Positions 60,733 to 64,000 of a stretch of DNA of 64,000 bases are shown piece after piece (positions within the stretch are counted from its first letter, which is position 1; every line of letters starts with the position of its first letter). This stretch comes from Chlamydoabsidia padenii. Lineage: Eukaryota > Mucoromycota > Mucoromycetes > Mucorales > Cunninghamellaceae. Made by a program: the position numbers and the translations under genes. Location of the stretch: the NCBI GenBank assembly GCA_025330725.1, contig JAIWND010000008.1, positions 806,001 to 870,000 of the forward strand, in the 5' to 3' direction. The notes under the pieces were generated by a model that was not told the DNA's origin, ran no database searches, and saw nothing but the letters and a program-made list of their open reading frames with translations.

Positions 60733-62557
60733 TATAGTACTCTCCGGTTGTTAATTTGTATAGCAGATAGTAGTAGTATAGTTACTGGATAGTATAGTTA
60801 TTGTATGTTTGGATTAATAAAGAAACTATTGACCAATTTGATCAATCTGTGGTAGTGTACCCTGTAACCTGTACCTTGTCTTTTTTATTTTCATCTGATA
60901 GTATAGTGCTCATGTCCCATATGTAACAGCAATGGCTTGTTTGTCTGTTCTACATAATCAGTAAGGAGGAAACTTTGTCTTTTTACCCATTCATGCAAGT
61001 ACAATGTCGGTTTATGCATTTTAAATCCCAAGTTTCATTTTTATATTCAAGTTTTTACTTATCTATTACTTTATCATTTTGTAATGTACTAATATCATAA
61101 CAATATTGTATTGTATGAAGAAAGTAGGAAGAGGTGGGCGGGATGGTTATGCTTTTAACTATGTATATTATTACTTTACACAACCAATATATCATATTAC
61201 TCTATGTTTACATGTACAATCCTTCGTTACTGTTTACATACTATGGATCAAATATACAATAAGCAGAACAACAAAAAAAAAGAGCGCCATTGTCTACAAA
61301 TATCAAGAAAGTTGGGAAGAAGAAAAAGTATGTGGATGCGGCATGAATTTCCAAAGAAGGGAATTGAACCAAAGGAGTTTGTTTTCGAGTTCAATTTGTT
61401 TTCAAGCAAAAAATTTACTCATCAGGAAATAGCATGTTTTTGGCATTTACTCATCCTAAACTGACATCTGCATTTTTTTCCATAGACTTGATTGGTTATT
61501 TTGAAGCGCTGATTAAAAATCAGCGGTGAGGCCACTTACGGAATTTAAAAAGCCGGAGCTTCTTTTTTCTTTCTTTCTTTCTTCCTTCTTCACCTCACAC
61601 TCCCAAATTAATTCTACGCACTCTCTATGGGATCTTTAGTAATACCCTACAATAACCTAGTATAAATCAAATTACACAAGTCAAAAGGTAAACAAAACAA
61701 AAAAAAAAAAGGAATCGATATTGACGAAACTTGTTGTCCACCACGTAGATCCATACTCGATAAACTTCCATTTATATCAGTACAAGTCATACTACTCAAC
61801 CCAAGGATCAACTCAATGACTATATAGGTTTGTATAGTTTGTTATCAACGCAGGCATGCTTCATTATTCATACAAATTCAACAGTCCTTCTCGACTTTTG
61901 CTCAAGCCATGGAACAGCCTGTTTGCAAGCAGCCAACTCGATAACGATGGATCAACTCTTACAATCAACGGGCTTGTCTTGATCCTCCCAGCAATAGGAA
62001 TCTCTGTGTGTTGCTTCAGGTTTGCTTGTACTAACTCAAATGGTCTAGATGATACTGGATAGGGTGGAACTCGGTAAGGAAAAAAAGGGGAAGGGGTTTC
62101 ACTTGATTACTAACATCATACGCATGTTAAATCGGTGGGAAATCACAGTACGAATTACAGCAATCAATAAAACGACATTCTTTTGTGACAAGGCGACTGA
62201 TCATATGTGCAGCATGACTAACGACGGAAACCGGCAACCATGACTATGATATATCAAATAAAGGGGGTGCGGGACAAATCATAATGGACATTATAGACAG
62301 ATAGATATAGACTAGTTATTGATGTTTTTAAACCTTCCCAAACCAATAAAAGTTTTTTTAAACAATCGTTTTTTATTTATTTTTTATATACAAAGTAGTG
62401 AGATGTATACCACAGAAGATAGACTACAAAGAATGATGATGGGTGAATGAATAAAGGGGGTAGAAGAGTGTGTGATATGTAGGGTAAACTAGAATGAATA
62501 AAAAGCTATGAATAGTAAATAGGAGTGGGTGGGTGGGGGAAATTGATATCAAGTAAT
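60733..62557. other. Gene-poor 1.8 kb spacer
   Basis: ATTCATGCA at 60989-60997 is followed by ATGTCGG and TTTTAAATCCCA (about 61018-61029). A CTTT repeat lies near 61567-61590. Frames at 61106-61464 and 61856-62062 have no support. The right end is the H2A 3' region. Confidence 0.5.
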
Positions 62558-62953
62558 TTAAAGTTCTTGAGAGGCACCAGCCTTCTTGGACTTGGTAGGC
62601 AAGAGGTTGGCGTGGATGTTAGGAAGGACACCACCTTGAGCAATGGTGACATGGCCCAAGAGCTTGTTGAGTTCTTCATCGTTACGGATGGCCAATTGCA
62701 AATGACGAGGAATGATACGAGACTTTTTGTTGTCGCGAGCAGCGTTACCAGCCAATTCGAGGATTTCAGCAGTCAAGTATTCGAGCACAGCAGCCAAGTA
62801 GACGGGAGCACCACCACCGATACGACCAGCAAAGTTACCCTTGCGCAAATGACGATGAATACGACCAACAGGGAATTGCAAACCGGCCTTGGAAGAACGG
62901 GTTTGAGACTTGGAGCCAGAAGCAGATTTACCACCAGATTTACCACCAGACAT
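62558..62953 (-). CDS. Histone H2A (H2A.X-type tail)
   Basis: A single minus-strand exon encodes 131 residues. Tail [20 protein letters not shown] is followed by [20 protein letters not shown] and the H2A core to [10 protein letters not shown]. It ends [11 protein letters not shown] is the site phosphorylated by ATM/ATR-type kinases after DNA breaks, so this major H2A also serves the H2A.X role, as in other fungi. It is divergent from H2B with 562 bp between start codons. Confidence 0.98.
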   Translation of the reverse strand: MSGGKSGGKSASGSKSQTRSSKAGLQFPVGRIHRHLRKGNFAGRIGGGAPVYLAAVLEYLTAEILELAGNAARDNKKSRIIPRHLQLAIRNDEELNKLLGHVTIAQGGVLPNIHANLLPTKSKKAGASQEL

Positions 62954-63073
62954 GTTGTTTTATAATGTTATTTTGAGAGAGAGAAAAAAAAAAAAAGGAG
63001 TTGGGAGGAAAAGAAGAAGAAGGGTAGTAGTTTAGCTCGTTTGCCCCATTATAAATATTCATTTTGAAATCCC

Positions 63074-63113
<40 letters not shown>

Positions 63114-63515
63114 GAGAAAGGAAAAAAAAAGAATCGGGATTTGAAGTTACCGCGTGTGAATGCATGCCTTGGTGGGCGAGCTTGATAGGTGAGGTTCATG
63201 ATGATTTTTTTTTATGCTGGTATTAGTTTCAAAGTGAATGAAATCGCCGTGATTACGTGTTGTTTTCGCGTTAACAATGGAAGCTTGGAATCGAGATAGG
63301 TAAAGTGATGTGTAAGGGTACCTTTGAATGGACCTTCCAAAAAAAAAAAAGGAAGTACCGCGTGGTCGGAATATGAAAGACGTTTCCTTCGTGTCTCACA
63401 GTTCAAGTCACAAGGTATATAAAACCACGTTTCTCAACCCAAAATTTTCCTCTTTCTCTTGCTTTCCTTTTTTTTTTTTTTACACTCACCCACTTACATC
63501 TCTATTATATATACA
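62954..63515. promoter_or_regulatory. Divergent H2A/H2B promoter with inverted copies of the dispersed element
   Basis: TTTTGAAATCCCG (63062-63074) and CGGGATTTGAAG (63135-63146) face each other across a 37-T run (63076-63112) and an A-run. They lie 109 bp from the H2A start and about 370 bp from the H2B start. The same element occurs in the H4/H3 promoter, so a shared input to histone genes is plausible but inferred. Confidence 0.6.
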
Positions 63516-63875
63516 ATGGCTCCCGCTGGTAAAGCTCCTGCAAAGACTGTCGAAAAGAAGACCAAGGCTGATGGCAAGAAGAGAAAGGTGTCTCGCAAGG
63601 AATCTTATGCCTCCTACATTTACAAGGTCTTGAAGCAAGTCCATCCTGATACTGGTATCTCCAACAAGGCCATGTCCATCTTGAACTCCTTTGTCAACGA
63701 TATCTTTGAACGTATTGCCACCGAAGCCTCCAAGTTGGCTGCCTACAACAAGCGCTCCACTATCTCTTCTCGTGAAATCCAAACCTCTGTCCGTCTCATT
63801 CTTCCTGGTGAATTGGCCAAGCATGCTGTGTCTGAAGGTACCAAGGCTGTCACCAAGTACACCTCTTCCAAATAA
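63516..63875 (+). CDS. Histone H2B
   Basis: A single exon encodes 119 residues. The Lys/Ala-rich tail ([20 protein letters not shown]) is followed by [20 protein letters not shown] and the H2B core through [20 protein letters not shown] to KYTSSK, where the C-terminal Lys used for ubiquitylation is in AVTKYTSSK. Bias matches the other histones. A CAA repeat (about 63882-63918) follows the stop. Confidence 0.98.
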   Translation: MAPAGKAPAKTVEKKTKADGKKRKVSRKESYASYIYKVLKQVHPDTGISNKAMSILNSFVNDIFERIATEASKLAAYNKRSTISSREIQTSVRLILPGELAKHAVSEGTKAVTKYTSSK

Positions 63876-64000
63876 ATAACAATAACAACAACAACAACAA
63901 CAACAACAATAGCAACAATATCTGTAAAAGGGTCAACTAGTTTAGTAGTGTTATTCCCTTGCTCTTATCATGTCCATTACCCCCTCATTGCTTAGTTTAT

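Overview
The window is nuclear DNA from a filamentous fungus, most probably an early-diverging mould of the Mucorales/Mucoromycota type. The evidence is many short GT-AG introns (about 50-110 nt) with T-rich acceptors, AT-rich spacers with long A/T homopolymers, Ser/Thr/Gln-rich proteins, and a protein joining a lycopene-cyclase-like half to a phytoene-synthase half. The genus is inferred, not proven. Gene models were built by hand by joining reading frames across splice sites and checking phase. Where a family is named, the joined frame rebuilds its conserved blocks.

Layout. 0-9 kb: 3' part of a COQ8 kinase, a ubiquitin C-terminal hydrolase, a Ser-rich possible SOG2-like protein, an acidic two-helix membrane protein, and a NIT1-type amidase. 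9-20 kb: a coiled-coil/Myb protein, a BAG cochaperone, a Pho85-type cyclin, a PX sorting nexin, a 76-residue membrane protein, and SAGA subunit SPT3. 20-30 kb: a G-protein alpha subunit, a STE20-like kinase with an eroded glycine loop, a repeat protein ending in a CaaX box, ORC1, and acyl-protein thioesterase. 30-36 kb: an accessory stretch with a gag-like fragment and a four-copy tandem array of exon-like hydrophobic segments. 36-52 kb: a P5B-type ATPase, a class II histone deacetylase, EF-1alpha after a 3 kb gene-poor stretch, a two-Myb telobox protein, and a CarRP-like protein whose cyclase half looks degenerate. 54-64 kb: a long low-complexity protein with a possible PP1-docking motif, then all four core histones as two divergent pairs (H4/H3 and H2A/H2B).

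Functional themes. The genes are mostly independently transcribed housekeeping genes. Chromatin and replication genes are well represented (SPT3, ORC1, HDAC, telobox protein, four histones), as are signalling genes (G-alpha, STE20-like kinase, cyclin, and APT1, which depalmitoylates G-alpha-type proteins).

The strongest unexplained signal is a dispersed 11-bp element, CGGGATTTGAA (reverse TTCAAATCCCG). It recurs about twenty times in spacers and introns, often 25-300 bp upstream of start codons, and is accompanied by exact ATTCATGCA copies. Two genes also appear to carry an intron directly after the start codon.
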